Positions 22,763-34,400 of a DNA stretch of 58,546 nucleotides are shown in pieces. The notes under the pieces were generated by a model that saw only the letters and a list, made by a program, of their open reading frames with translations, made no database searches and was not told where the DNA came from. Each line of letters opens with the position of its first letter. The first letter of the stretch is position 1. The position numbers and the translations under genes are program-made. Source of the DNA: Mesotaenium endlicherianum (taxonomy: Eukaryota > Streptophyta > Zygnematophyceae > Zygnematales > Mesotaeniaceae); the NCBI GenBank assembly GCA_009602735.1, contig WELA01001229.1:106820-165365 (forward strand), read 5' to 3'.

Positions 22763-22974
22763 TGGAGAATAGTTGGCTGGCGGCGCACTACCTTGACAAA
22801 GTTCAGAGAAAGTTGAGACGCTTCCATGCCTTTAACCCCCATCTTGGACCAGATCCAAGTCTCTCTAGTAGAAGCGCATAGGCTTTAAGGAGGCAGCCTG
22901 CCACCATCAAGACGCAGCAGAAGACCCCTTGGAGGCAGGCTGCAAGAACCAGAAAGAGAAAAAATCGACATTAG
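22763..22974 (+). pseudogene. Family 2 pol C-terminus (copy A), end of chromodomain and basic tail
   Basis: Continuation of the pol interrupted at 8933: [24 protein letters not shown] sequence with an internal stop, then a basic tail (RQAARTRKRK) ending at TAG 22972-22974. Matches the end of 41006-44671 in sense and order. Confidence 0.85.
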
Positions 22975-23735
22975 ACACTCTTCTCTTCTCGCAGTTTTTG
23001 GACAGCAAAATAAAATTGATACTGTTGATAGGTCTTTGCATATTCAGTTCTGAAATTTTACCTGGGTGTAGTCCATGAGTAGCCGGTCATTAGGGTCCAA
23101 GTTTGCTCAATTTGGAGCACTGATCAGAGGGATATGATACTCTGAGTAGAAGGAGGTCAGGCTGCTGGCATTATTAGGGCAGAATATGCCTCCTGACATT
23201 GTGCCCTCCCCTGAATTTGGAATGCTTTGAAACTGAAAACTAAGGTAGACGATCTTACTGCGCCCATTTAGAAATTAACTTTGCAAAATTTGGAGAAGTA
23301 TACGAGGACTTATGATTTTCAGAAGTTCCCGCACTGATTTGGAGGAGTACCTACTCTCTGTGCTCTTTACGACACTCCAAAGGTTGGAATGCTCTCAAAT
23401 TTGATGACCTGGTAGATTTCTTTGACGCGCTCCGTTTGGCACTAGAATTTTTCAATTTGGAGCAGTTCTGTGAATGTAAGAATTTTTGAATTTGTGGCAG
23501 ATTCTGGGCCAACTTGTACTCTTTTCCTTATCATCAAGGAGTAGGCTAGCCAATAGGGTCACACCACCCACGACCTTGCCTAGTCTACCTTACATGTGTA
23601 GCACCTGACTTGGCGCCTTTGAATAACCCTCTTCACATGTGTGGCACCTGACTTGACCCTGTTGACTAGTCTGCTCCATATGTGTAAGACCTGACTTGAC
23701 GCGCCGAGACGTCCCTTTTTCCGTCGGGGAAGTGA
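22975..23735 (+). other. Family 2 3' non-coding region with 43-bp tandem repeats
   Basis: A ~760-bp segment without a reading frame, conserved in position and sequence with 40237-41005 (reverse). Near its end three imperfect 43-bp units begin at 23592, 23635 and 23678, each with a CATGTGT-type start and ACCTGACTTG. A G-rich tract precedes the LTR. Confidence 0.75.
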
Positions 23736-24238
23736 TGTAGTGATTTGAGTCATAATACATTAGTTTACTTTTATTTTTATGCTTTTGAATATATTTAAAG
23801 CAGTATTGTGTGGATTCAAGTGTGAATAGATACTCTAGTGACTTGGTTCATGTCCTTTGAACCTTCTAAGGCAATTGTTGAAGTCAGAAGAAGGACCTAG
23901 AAGCACTCCATGTGGCAAAATTCAAATGTGTCATTTTTAGATGAAAAGAACATGTGTACATAATTCTAGAAAGAGATGGCAAGTTTTGGGATGTATTGGG
24001 TGCCAACACATCAACATGCACCTTTTTAGAATTATTTATGTGGCAAGTAAATAAACAAGAGCTAGAACATAGAAAGGCAATCCAGAAGCACTCTTGTACT
24101 TGCCAAATTCCAGAAATATATTAACATTCAAGAAGCCATTTCTCATTCAAGAAGCTACCACTCGTGTTCAAAGATCCTTCTCTTGAATAGATAAAGTATT
24201 GTATTTTACTAAGTACTTTATCTATCTATTTCACTACA
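23736..24238 (+). repeat. Family 2 3' LTR (copy A)
   Basis: A 503-bp LTR, TGTAGTGA to CACTACA, followed by GCTAT. It differs from 3753-4254 at many positions, so this insertion is older than the family 2 copy at 39734-46414. Confidence 0.92.
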
Positions 24239-24727
24239 GCTATGCTTCTAAATGTGGTGTGCTAGATGAGTGGCCAAATGACACCCTTGAGGTGGATGGC
24301 GATTCAGGATGGGAGATGGTTGTGGATTTGGTTAGCCGAGGTTCTACCAATGTGGTTAACTCCCGGGTAGGCGATGCCATCGCTCTTGCCGTTGAACAGT
24401 AAACTCATCCCATGTACATATGCTAGGTATTGCTCTCGAGTTCGGCATTCGGAAATGAAGCCAACTCTCTTGTACTGCTTACTGAGAGATATCTGAATCC
24501 AAGACGAGAAGCCGTTGATACGCACAGTCTTCTAGCCTTGCTTATGTATGAGTTTACTGATTGCATTATTGATGCTAGTTTACTTGCATTTGACTTACGA
24601 GTATTGTTTGCTGCTAGAGTGTTGTCTTTTGCTGTTTAATCAGTTAACAGAAAATGCCATAACAATTACTCGCTGGTATAAATATATTTATTAATTGTTA
24701 ATCGCCTTGGTAAGTCAATTCATTTCA

Positions 24728-25806
24728 CAATGGAACGATACGAACAGAAAGGTAACTTGAGGTACTTTAATTGCGCGCCAATTGTACTTATACACCTTCA
24801 AACTGATAATTCCGGTTGCATTCCGCGACGTGTCCCACGCGCCGCATCCAGCCACGTGGCGGACCGTTACATTTGCTCTTTTTCTCCTTCGCTCCCTTCT
24901 GGCAAATGTGCGAGGCAAGAATGAGGGCAGAGTGTGCGAGGCTCGTGCCTATCTCAGGCACTACGCAAGCACGTCCCTTTCGGGAGTATCGTGTCTAAGT
25001 CACAGCTGCATGCATGCATGTTCCACCTCGTGGGTGTCATTGCATGTCTTAAGCTATGTCGCATCACTCAGTCTGCATGCAGGCCTCGTGACGGTTGCGT
25101 GACGGCTTAATTTTCCAGTCAGTGCACGCCTATGTGGCCATCAGGCCCACGACTCGTGAAGTGGCATCTCGGCAGTGGCTGCCGAGTTTGGCCCGCTTAC
25201 CCAGCGTGGCCTGACTTGTTCAGTGCTAAGCTTGCTGCTTGGTCAGCTTGTTTGACCTGGTAGCTGCTGACATGGACCTTTTGAAGGTCTTAGTGGGGTC
25301 AGCTTCCCAGATGATCGGGCTGTCGAATCCCACCCACTACTGAGTGTCGGTTTTGACCCATTGTAGGCACTCTTTCGTGTGACTTTGACCTTGACTCTCA
25401 AATGCTCTTTGCACAGATCAGCAATTTAGTCAGCCGGTCAACGCTGACTCTCCGTACCTGAACGGCCATGACTTGCGTCATGCGTGCTGCGCCGTCAAAC
25501 TTAGAGCAGTCGCCACACTCGGCCCGTTTCAGTTCCCCCGAATTATAAACATTAGCGCAGTATTCCACAAGCGCGTGCCTGCGCGAGTAGAAGGAGGCGC
25601 TAGCGAAGCTACCATGTTGCACCATGTGACAAATGGAGGACGTAGCTAGGTCCAATGCCCGGGAAGTTGGGGATCTGCGCTCGTTTGCTCTGGTCTGCTT
25701 GGCCTCGCTAGCTTCCCCATTCTGATCGGCCTTAGACAAGCACTTCTTATTAATTCTGCATGACACACGAATTATAAGACTTCCACTTCAGCATAGCCAG
25801 TCTGTA
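24728..25806. other. Intergenic region upstream of the coiled-coil gene
   Basis: About 1.1 kb with no gene or known repeat that I recognise. It must contain the promoter of the gene starting at 25807. A TGCATGCATGCATG run near 25008 resembles plant RY elements, but its role is unknown. I see no clear TATA box close to the start codon. Confidence 0.4.
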
Positions 25807-28800
25807 ATGAGAATGGACGCGGTTGCCATTATATGTCTCCTGCTTACGGTTCCTGGTTTTATCAAGTGTGATGATGTGGTTGCCAGCTCTGCAAGTGCCG
25901 AGGACTCAGTGGTTGTAGGTAAAGGGGAGCCCAGCATAGAGCAGGTCAACGATGCGCTTAGCCAATGGAAGGCGTATGGAGAAAAGTTATCAAGGGACTA
26001 CAATGATGTTGCCAGTGCTTATGAAGTCTTGAGGAAAGACCAAGCGATAGTAGCCTCTGATAAGATTGCCTTAGAAAGCTTCGTTAAGTCCCTCCAGACG
26101 GAGGTCGTTTCCTTACAGAGTGAAGTAGCATCGTCTAAGCTAAAAGTATCTGAACTAGGTGAGGCCACTTCCGCTCTCATGAATCTAACCTTGGACAAGA
26201 AGGGCATGCAAATGTGTCTTAATGAAAGCAGGTCGTGCCTCAGCCACTACCTGCCAATGTTCCCGGCAGATCGCTCGCTTATGCCTGCTGCTATTCGTGG
26301 GATACAATTTCACTGGAAGTTCAGATGCTGACTGCTGAATCATATGATGCGACGGCCGATAGTGGTTATTGGGGTCAATATGCTTTTCAATAGATTTTTT
26401 TTAGAGATCCAGTTAAGGCTTTAAGTTTGGTGTGGATGGAGTAATGTTGGCAGAGGGAGTAGTTTTGGAAAAGGCAGATGTTTTGAAAGGCCTGGAGAAA
26501 GAGTTAAGTTCAATCACGGTAATATTCTCTAACCACGTCCTCCATGTTACACTCCTGGAGGGCAAGTTCAGTAAATACTCGAAATTTTGGTGTTAGTCGT
26601 CAACGTGCACCTTATTCACTTCTCGTGGAGAGGGTTTATGGATCAGGAGGGGAGCACTGGGGGAGAGAAGGGGCTTCATGCCCAGCTCAAGGATGCCCTC
26701 TCTCAGGCTGCTCGCGCTTCTGCTCTTGTAAGTATCTTATGAATCAGATGTGTAGGGCGTTGTGGTGCCACGTGCATGAAAGTAGACATGCGTAGAGGTC
26801 CTTGCCATTTCAATATAATCGGCTTCTAATGCTGACCTGGTAGGTGGTGCAGGATAAGCAGCTAGCTGATGCGTTTGCTGAAGCTGCGCGACTTAAAGAA
26901 CAACTGAAAGCTGCAGATAAATATAAAGAGGATGTCGTGAAGGTGAGCTCTATATATTGTCGTGACCGTTGTGCCTCATCTTCCATCATACCTGCTCCGG
27001 CAGACGAATTTGCTGCACGTGTGTGCATAAATATCGAGGTGAAGTAGCAACGGGAACGGAGGGCATAGAATATTGTAGATTTTGGTGGCAGCGAATGCAC
27101 TGCAGTTGCTTTATAGATATGTATTCAATGCACTGCCGTCGGTAAGGCAGATGGTACGAATGACTTTGAAGAATGTTAGTGACAGCTATATGTCTCTGCA
27201 AGATGTTTGTGGGCTTAGCAGCTGGCAGCGGAGTTGGAGGTGATGAAGGCTAAGCTTCTCGATTCCGAGTATGCTCTCAGCTTTGCTAAGGTAATTGATT
27301 TGCTGCTGTGTATCTTGGATCCAGACTCTAGTCTTTATGGCGTAGGCAAATTTCGCACACCCTGCTTGGTGCTTCACATATATGCATGCTGATAGATTGT
27401 TTGTGCCTCTATTTTGAGGAGTTCCTGTATACAGAAGTCAGTCTTGAAGGCGGAGCAGGACTCAGCTGCGCACCAGAATGCCCTCCACACGGTGCTCTCA
27501 CGCTCCTGTCTCTCCGGCTATATAATGGCTATACTTTTCTACTTTACTACTTTGTCTGGGCTTTATTGCCCTTCCATGAGAACAACTGATTGAGGATTTT
27601 AGTTATCTGGTGTAGGTCATGGTCGGCCCTTAACATCGTTACTGATAGTAGGCAATTTGCTGCTTTGGCAACGGCAGACGTCGCAGCAGTGGTTGCCTCC
27701 ATGGCTTGCTATGGCCGTCGTCAAGCTGCAGGCAATCTCTTCTCCTTTCTCAAAGAAGTAGTGCATAATATGTTCAATAGTTTATATTTGTCCCAGGACT
27801 ATGCCACAAGCTTCTTCTTTATATTGAGTACGAGGTGTCGTTAATAGAACCAGCAGAGGAATTACGAGATGTACCTCTGTGGCTTGGATTGACGCTGTTT
27901 GGGGAGTGATGCAGGGTGATGCCAGTCACACATGGGCAAATTATGGGCAACCTGCTCTTGCTGATGTGCGCAGACAGGTGAGTCTCTGTTCTCACTAAAT
28001 GTGTAGCAGGTGGATATTGGAAGGAACACTCATTTTACCCGTAGTAAAGTTGCAACATTGCCACATCATATATGGTATGCCGGTCACTGTTGCGCAATGC
28101 CTACGCAATTCACTTGTCATAAATCTCACAAACAAGGTGGATTGGGGGGGGAGCAGGCAGGAGAGAGCTCGCAGGCTGCGCTCAAATGGGCTCAGCCACA
28201 CCTTGCCACTGTCGTATCTGTATGGCCTCCCTCCCCTCCACCACGCCTCTGTCCCTAAAAGGGCTCTTAAGATGTACCACGTCAGGCTCTGCACTGGTGG
28301 TTGCTTTATGTGTGCATAACAAGCGAGTAGAGGATGCTGCTAATTGCCTGTGCCTCCGGTTGCCTGCCGGTCATGCTCAGGCTACCAGAAGTGTGGCGGG
28401 CTCCGCAGTGCAAGTGTTGAAGCCCGCGACTGACTACGTGCGAGAACAGCACAAGGTACCTGATGTCATGGAGGATTGTGTTCTATCTTACTCGTGTATT
28501 TACACATACAGGGTATCAAGTTGGAATCTATTCTTGCGTGCTTGTGCAAGTGCAACACGGAGTGCCCTTCAACACACAGTCTCTTCACAGCTGCTTCTCC
28601 TACATTCTGGGCTTATGCTTGCTAGGCATGCACTTTTTAGAGAACCACCTTGATTTCAATGTAGAGGATTTAGATGTGTGCTTAGGTTAGAAAGCAGAGT
28701 TGTCTGCATGTTGGTCGTGCACACACGTGGTGTGCAGGTGGACTAGCAGCCTCCTCCTCCCCCTCCTTTTTCTGATGGTGCCTCAATGCCCCTGCGACTA

Positions 28801-30004
28801 TGCAGAAGCTGAGCCCAGAGGTGGAAAAGCAGTGGAAGGCCGCCCAGAGAGTGGTTCACCCGCACTTTGTCGCCACCCAGAATGCTGCAGCTTCTGGCAT
28901 CGAAAAAGCTCGCAATATGGCTGCACCCCATGTTGACAAAATGTCCCGTTTGGCTGAACCTTATTTAAAGGTAAGTGTCTTTCAATGGGCACATTAAAGT
29001 GTTGTCATTTTATGTCACTTCCAGCACTAGTAAGCTGCAGCTTTGTGATGCAAGTGCGGGAACTGTTGCAGGGGACTAGTAGTTGCACCCCTACTGCACT
29101 GCCCTTCATGTATGTAAGGACAATTGTGTTAAGACCGGAGTAAGTCAGTAGTCCACTGTGAGCAGGGAGCCAGTGGATTGAAGGTGAACAATTGCGATGG
29201 TGCAGGTGGTTAGGGAACATACACGGCCTTATGTGGAGAAGGTGGCTGATGTGGCTGCCCCCCATGTGGCCAGAGCACAGAAGCACGTGGCAGCTGCCAG
29301 GCAGTATTCCGAGGAGTACCACGTACAGCTGCAGGCAAGCGTCAAGGACGCGTTGCTCGCCTCTGGCTACAGCAAGCCCTCTGCGTCTCTCATTTGGTTC
29401 CTGGTCAGATTTTCTCCTTCTTACTGCTGCAAATGTGACATCCTCATTGTGGAAGTTACGGTTCGGAGAGTGACCAGAATCTCTGAAGTTTTTGAGGTGG
29501 CTCACTGATCTAGGATAGTTTGTTGAAGCAGCATGTTACGTTTCTGTCATGGAATTAATACTCCACATAGTATGCTGCAATGATGTGGCAGTGATGTCTA
29601 CATTGGAGCGATTAAAACATATCTTGAGTTGGAACCAGATAGTGGCAACTTAAGCCGCACACAACTGATTGGCCTCTTGCGGTTCGTTTGTGTGGTATTG
29701 TCTGCAGGCATTGGTAGCACTCCTGTTGCCCTTTGTAGTGGTATTTCTTATCAGTTGGCCATTGATGAGGTAAAGTTACTATCTGACCATGTCAACTTTG
29801 TGGTGTCCTTGAGAACTATTGCAGTTTCCAAAGGTAGTTGGTACTTGTGCTTGCAACACAATGGCGTTATAAGTGTGGGCCTTTGTTCTCATTCTCACGA
29901 TACTGTTGGGTTCTTTGGGTCGCAGAGGTGGAGACAGCTTACAGAAGCCAAAGCCTGTCTCATCAGCCCGTAGGAGAAAGCATCATGGACAGGCAAAGCA
30001 CTAG
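25807..30004 (+). CDS. Plant coiled-coil, single-pass membrane protein of the secretory pathway, 13 exons
   Basis: Exons: 25807-26158, 26454-26518, 26647-26727, 26853-26942, 27222-27290, 27435-27491, 27678-27731, 27915-27977, 28381-28455, 28806-28970, 29206-29403, 29708-29769, 29926-30004. Phases join into 469 codons plus TAG. A signal peptide (~1-21, CLLLTVPGF core) leads into a coiled coil to ~235, the motif QQWLPPWLA (~241-249), Pro-aromatic/His-Val repeats (PHVDKM, PYVEKV, PHVARA) at ~303-400, one membrane helix (~418-443) and a basic tail (ARRRKHHGQAKH). From memory this order matches a plant family usually called myosin-heavy-chain-like or DNA-repair-ATPase-like (Arabidopsis At2g24420/At4g31340); those names rest on coiled coil only. 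The topology suggests lumenal N-terminus and cytosolic tail, probably in the ER. Exact function is unknown. Intron 7 would start GC. Confidence 0.83.
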
Positions 30005-31422
30005 CCGTGTTTGGCTTTTCTGCCTAGATGTCTTCTTTAATCGTATCTCTGTAGTATGGCACAACAGTTATTAACTTCTGTATTTGATGAAGAAAAATAT
30101 ATCCACGTTACTGTCAACTTTTAAGTAACTACAGCCTGGAGAGGTTTATTGATGGAAGGATGTGTGACCCAGTATCATCCTCCATCTTACGTCCACTGTG
30201 GTGCCAAGACGAACTGTTTTTTTATCAGACCTAACTTGGTCAGGTTTACTTGCTAACGCCTTCAGTCCGAGGATAAAAAGGCCAGCTGGAAACGCAAGCC
30301 GAAGTCTCTGCCGCTTGAAGACACAACATTGCCTTCTGTGTGCAGCATAGCTGCAAGATGTTGAAAAAATCGACGAGTAGAAGACACATAAGCAGAGTGA
30401 CAAGTGCAGCTAGCTAATTGCACTAGTGAGACTGAACGCTTGGCAGAGTCCTCTCGTGGGCCCCATTGCCTTGTATCATATGTCAAGAGAGTCACCAGTC
30501 AATTAGTTGAATCCATTTACAACTTCCAGCCTTCTTGCCAGGGGAATCCTCCAAGTCACGTGTGATTGTAGAGAGATCTCCCTCTTTTTTGGCCCCTTGC
30601 AAGTGTTTCTGGGCTGACTCCCAAATCTATTTTAAGGCCTTGGAGTCGCAATGTCGTCAGGCCTCGTATTTACGACAGAAGCCATCGACAAGTTGATTAA
30701 GGGAGCTCTTTAAGCAAGCAAACTTCTTCATCAGTTACGCAGCTGAATGATAATTGATGCTTGTACACACATGATATTCACATTCAATAATTGTGCACAC
30801 TTAATAGAGCACAGATGACTGAAATGTGATATGAAATGTGTAGCACAATAGATATCCACATTTCAACAGACTGCATCCACCGCAAGTTGTAATCTGCATG
30901 TGAATATATTACTGTACTTGGTTAACTCCCAAAATATCCACCATCACCAAGGTTGCAGTTTGTCCAATTGAGTCGTTACCCAGGAAATGATGTTACTTCG
31001 CTTATGCTACTGCTTTCTCTGATTGTTTTTCATGCATGCAGGGGTCGCAGTGCATCTGCTGCCAAAAGCCATCCAGCTGAAAAAACAGTACGGTCAGCTA
31101 AGCAACAGGGGAGCAACTCTATGGTTTGAATAATAATGAAGGGTGCACAGCTTGAACACTACAACCCAGGACTAACGACTCCCTTGGTCCAGTCCCTATT
31201 GTGAACAACCTAGCTAACTACTGTTCTTGTCAATAACAAGAAGCTAAAAGCAGAAAGCATGCATGCAGAGGTCATAGCTATACTATCTCCCCAAGGTGAC
31301 TTCAAAAGAGCCTCATGTGTTCACCTGAATAGATACAAGCAGACGCTTGCTTGCTTGTCATCAAGCACACAGCTCCACAAGAAATAAATGTTGCTCATCA
31401 GGCAGGTGACTATTTCCTGCAG
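30005..31422. other. Region between the two tail-to-tail genes
   Basis: About 1.4 kb, holding the 3' ends of both convergent transcripts. I see no reading frame, RNA gene or known repeat here. AT-rich stretches at 30750-30900 could contain polyadenylation signals for both genes. Confidence 0.45.
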
Positions 31423-34400
31423 CTACTGCCACCAGGGAATGAATGCTCCAGGCCCACAATGGAAGTCACTCTCTGGCAGGGAAGAAATATTAGGTAACTG
31501 AAGCCTCCTTGGGGACGGCACAGGACCATAAGCAGAGGATGGATTCTGATAATTCAAGCTTGGGAGCCTCGGCACATTTTCTTTCTCATGGAGGCTTCGA
31601 GAGTCGTACATGGTGGATAGGCTTCGAGCACTCTCACCCTGCCCAAAACAAGGTCTAACCAAGCCGCCAACGTGGACAGGCGGAGCATCCCATAAACTGT
31701 AATTTCCGCTGGTAGGTAGACCAGCAGTATGAGGTTCACGTGCACGAAAAGTCCTGTGCACGTTGTTGGGCACCTCGGGTACACGAGCTGGACCATTGTA
31801 AAGGGTTGATCCAAGAGTGGAATCGAAACTCGAGGGAAAGAAGCCCTGAGTTTGATTGTTGCTACTTGCAGGGCAACGAGCATGGTATGGGAAGGTTGGA
31901 GAAGCTGCCTGCCTGTATGGAGAAAAGCTCACCCTGTATGGCAGGGATGAGAGAGGGGAACTAAAGCTGAAACCTTCCTGTGATGAATCTTTTGTGCTAC
32001 TGCCATCAGTACAGGCACATGCCTCCGAATCTGATACCCTGAGAGGGGAAAGAGATTCGGCAAGTGCAGAACCAGGGCTAAGACCTATTGTCGAGAGACT
32101 TGGTGCAAGTGAAGCGGGAGGACTCACGCATAGGCTACGCGTATTAGCTCCTTCACTGGCAGAGGGTGTTTCTGGAGCAAAAGAATCTGAGCTCCTTCTT
32201 TCATTGTTTTTTAGCCATTCGGCCTCATAGCCAGCAGTTAGCCTATTCCCCTCTTGGTTGTCACTCCCACCATCAGCCACTTTATCATAGCTCAAATCCC
32301 CCTGCTTATTCAGATGGCTGTCATGATCACCATAAATGGCTGCCGCATATGAACGGGTTCCGTCCACCAGAGCCGGTCTGAAAGACGTTCTAGCAGCAGC
32401 GGTGCGAACTGCAGGCAAAGAGGAGACACATTGTCAGCCACCTCAGGTACTGTGAGTGACCACAGGATGGTCTTTTAGAATGTACATTTATACTGTGTAG
32501 CACCACCTCTTCATTCTTCACACATCACATGAGGTAGTGTCAGCTTGGACCAATCCTACCTGAGCTATGTGTCAACGATTTGGTACACCACACAAACTAT
32601 TATGTAACTCCAACCACTACAGAGCGGCCTGTTACTCAGCAGTCTTTTCACAGCTATACATCATCAAAATGGCAAACAGAGCTGAATGCCCTCATACCTT
32701 ACGTGATTATAGTATAAATAGGAAAGCCATTACACACATACACTCTAGAGGACATTCACTGACATGACATAACTTGTCACAGCACCATACCTGGTGGAAG
32801 AAGAATCATATGAGTTGCAGGACCTCTGCCAACTGGAACAATCTTCATCCTGCAAATATCGCTCAAAGAGCGTACAAAATCACTAAGTTTTGGGTAGCCG
32901 ATGGCCACATGGTCCAATTCCAACCCGCAGGTGGCACGAAAATCCCCTTTTAATGACGACAGAGGGTACCACTCGCCTTCCTTAAGGCGAGTGGAAACTG
33001 AGAGAAGGAAATTTGGAAGCCACTGGCGAAGTTTCTTGAGCCAAGCGGGTGCTTGGCCAGGGGAAAACGTGCTGAGAGCAGGAAGAGGTGCTCGAGGCTG
33101 GTCCCTAAAGAGCTCATCAGGAAAATCAGGTGACATTTCAGTGAACTTTTTGTTCACTCCTAGCATGCCAAATGATAGTGAGCTATCCAGCAGGTCCTTC
33201 GAAGGTGAATCAGGGGAGGAACTGGAGGTGAGCTCTTCCGTGGTAGTGACAATGTTCTCCTTCGGAGGAGTCACAGGTTTGGAAGAGCTGCCCTGAAAGG
33301 GTGACCCTCCAGAACTCTCTGCACCAAGCAACACAGTGCGTGGTACAGCACTTTTTATTTCAACCTGCAAGACACAGCGCAAACATGTAAATTTAAAACA
33401 GACCCAGCAACCTTCATCCACAAAAGGTACTCCCATCAAACCTCAGCAACCGACCTTCCAATTCCAACTATTATCTGCTCCAAAAATTATGATGACTTTA
33501 TGTGAACGGAAAAGTAGTGCAGCAAAGTTTCGAGCGCAATCAGGCCACTAGAGATGATTTCTAAGATTGAAGCCCAAACCTTGGCTAGTGCAGATTCCCA
33601 ATGAGCTTAAGAGACAAGAGACCTGCTGCTTTTAATAAGTGATTTTCATAGGCAATAGACAAGAGTTTGTACCTTCTTCCCTAGTATGACAACGAAGTGC
33701 TCTTTGACTGCTGCAGTCACGGATTCCTCATATTTAAATGTGACAAAGCCAAAGCCTCGAGACTGCACGTGGTCCCCAGACTGGCTTCCAATGACAACAG
33801 CATCTGATACTGGCCCAAAATTCTCCTCAAAAAAATCTTGAAGATCATCTGAACACAGACCAAGTACTCAAAGCTTAGTACATCGAACTAATAACACATG
33901 CTCAACTGCTCAATAGAATTTCAGCGCTACTTGATTGATATTCCTTACCTGAGTCTACAGCAGGTGAAAGGCCACCGATGAAGATTTTTTTGCCGAGATC
34001 CTCAGTCCCACGCTACAAGATGGAGAACGGGCACAAGGAGATTAGATACTGTCAGACAACACAAAACCAGTACTCCAATTGACCCACGTATACAAACGAC
34101 AACACCAAACAAGCGGCATGGCAGCAAAGTCTTTACCTTTGGATAGTCCCCTCCGATTTTCTGCTCATGTGAATATGACCTCGGTCGGACCAGCTCTTTC
34201 TCTCCATGAGCAAAGAAGCACGCATCACCTCTTACACACCTGCCAACCAAGCTCTCAGAATGTGGTAATGCGAGTTTATAGTGAAAACGTTCTATTTGTT
34301 TCCCCAACAATGATCATAACGCCAACATTTCCAGCTTATGTTGTGCCAAAAACAAGGAGGCTATGTAGGAATGTACCCGCCAGCCATCCCATAATAACGG

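Larger units (their letters stand above)
3753..24238 (+). mobile_element. Family 2 Ty3/gypsy chromovirus, copy A (decayed, hosts a nested element)
   Basis: A full element flanked by GCTAT at 3748-3752 and 24239-24243. It has LTRs at 3753-4254 and 23736-24238, a primer binding site TGGTATCAGAGCTAGGCA (4256-4273), gag, pol, a ~760-bp 3' non-coding region and a G-rich tract before the 3' LTR (23721-23735). Without the family 3 insertion (8939-22762) and its duplicated TGGAG it is about 6.66 kb, close to the 6.68-kb intact relative at 39734-46414. Several stops and frameshifts make it non-autonomous. Confidence 0.93.
3509..24727 (+). repeat. Family 1 3' LTR of copy A, split by a nested family 2 element
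   Basis: The LTR starts at 3509 (TGTAATGAATC), runs to 3752, is interrupted by the 20.5-kb nest, and resumes after the GCTAT duplication at 24239-24243, ending AATTCATTTCA at 24727. The two halves join into one ~726-bp family 1 LTR in forward orientation. It is more diverged than the LTRs of copies B and D, which fits its being the oldest layer. A TATAAATATA stretch lies near 24676 in the second half. Confidence 0.88.

Noticed and set aside
23592..23720. CRISPR-like array
   Set aside because: Only three imperfect units with similar spacers in a eukaryotic retroelement; a minisatellite.
26159..26331. Read-through of exon 1 of the coiled-coil gene to the stop at 26331
   Set aside because: The tail after 26158 loses coiled-coil character, and AG-GTGAGG at 26158 joins the next exon in frame.
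28700..28805. Separate small gene starting at the in-frame Met near 28800
   Set aside because: The segment is exon 10 of the 25807-30004 gene, with acceptor and donor at both ends and matching phase.
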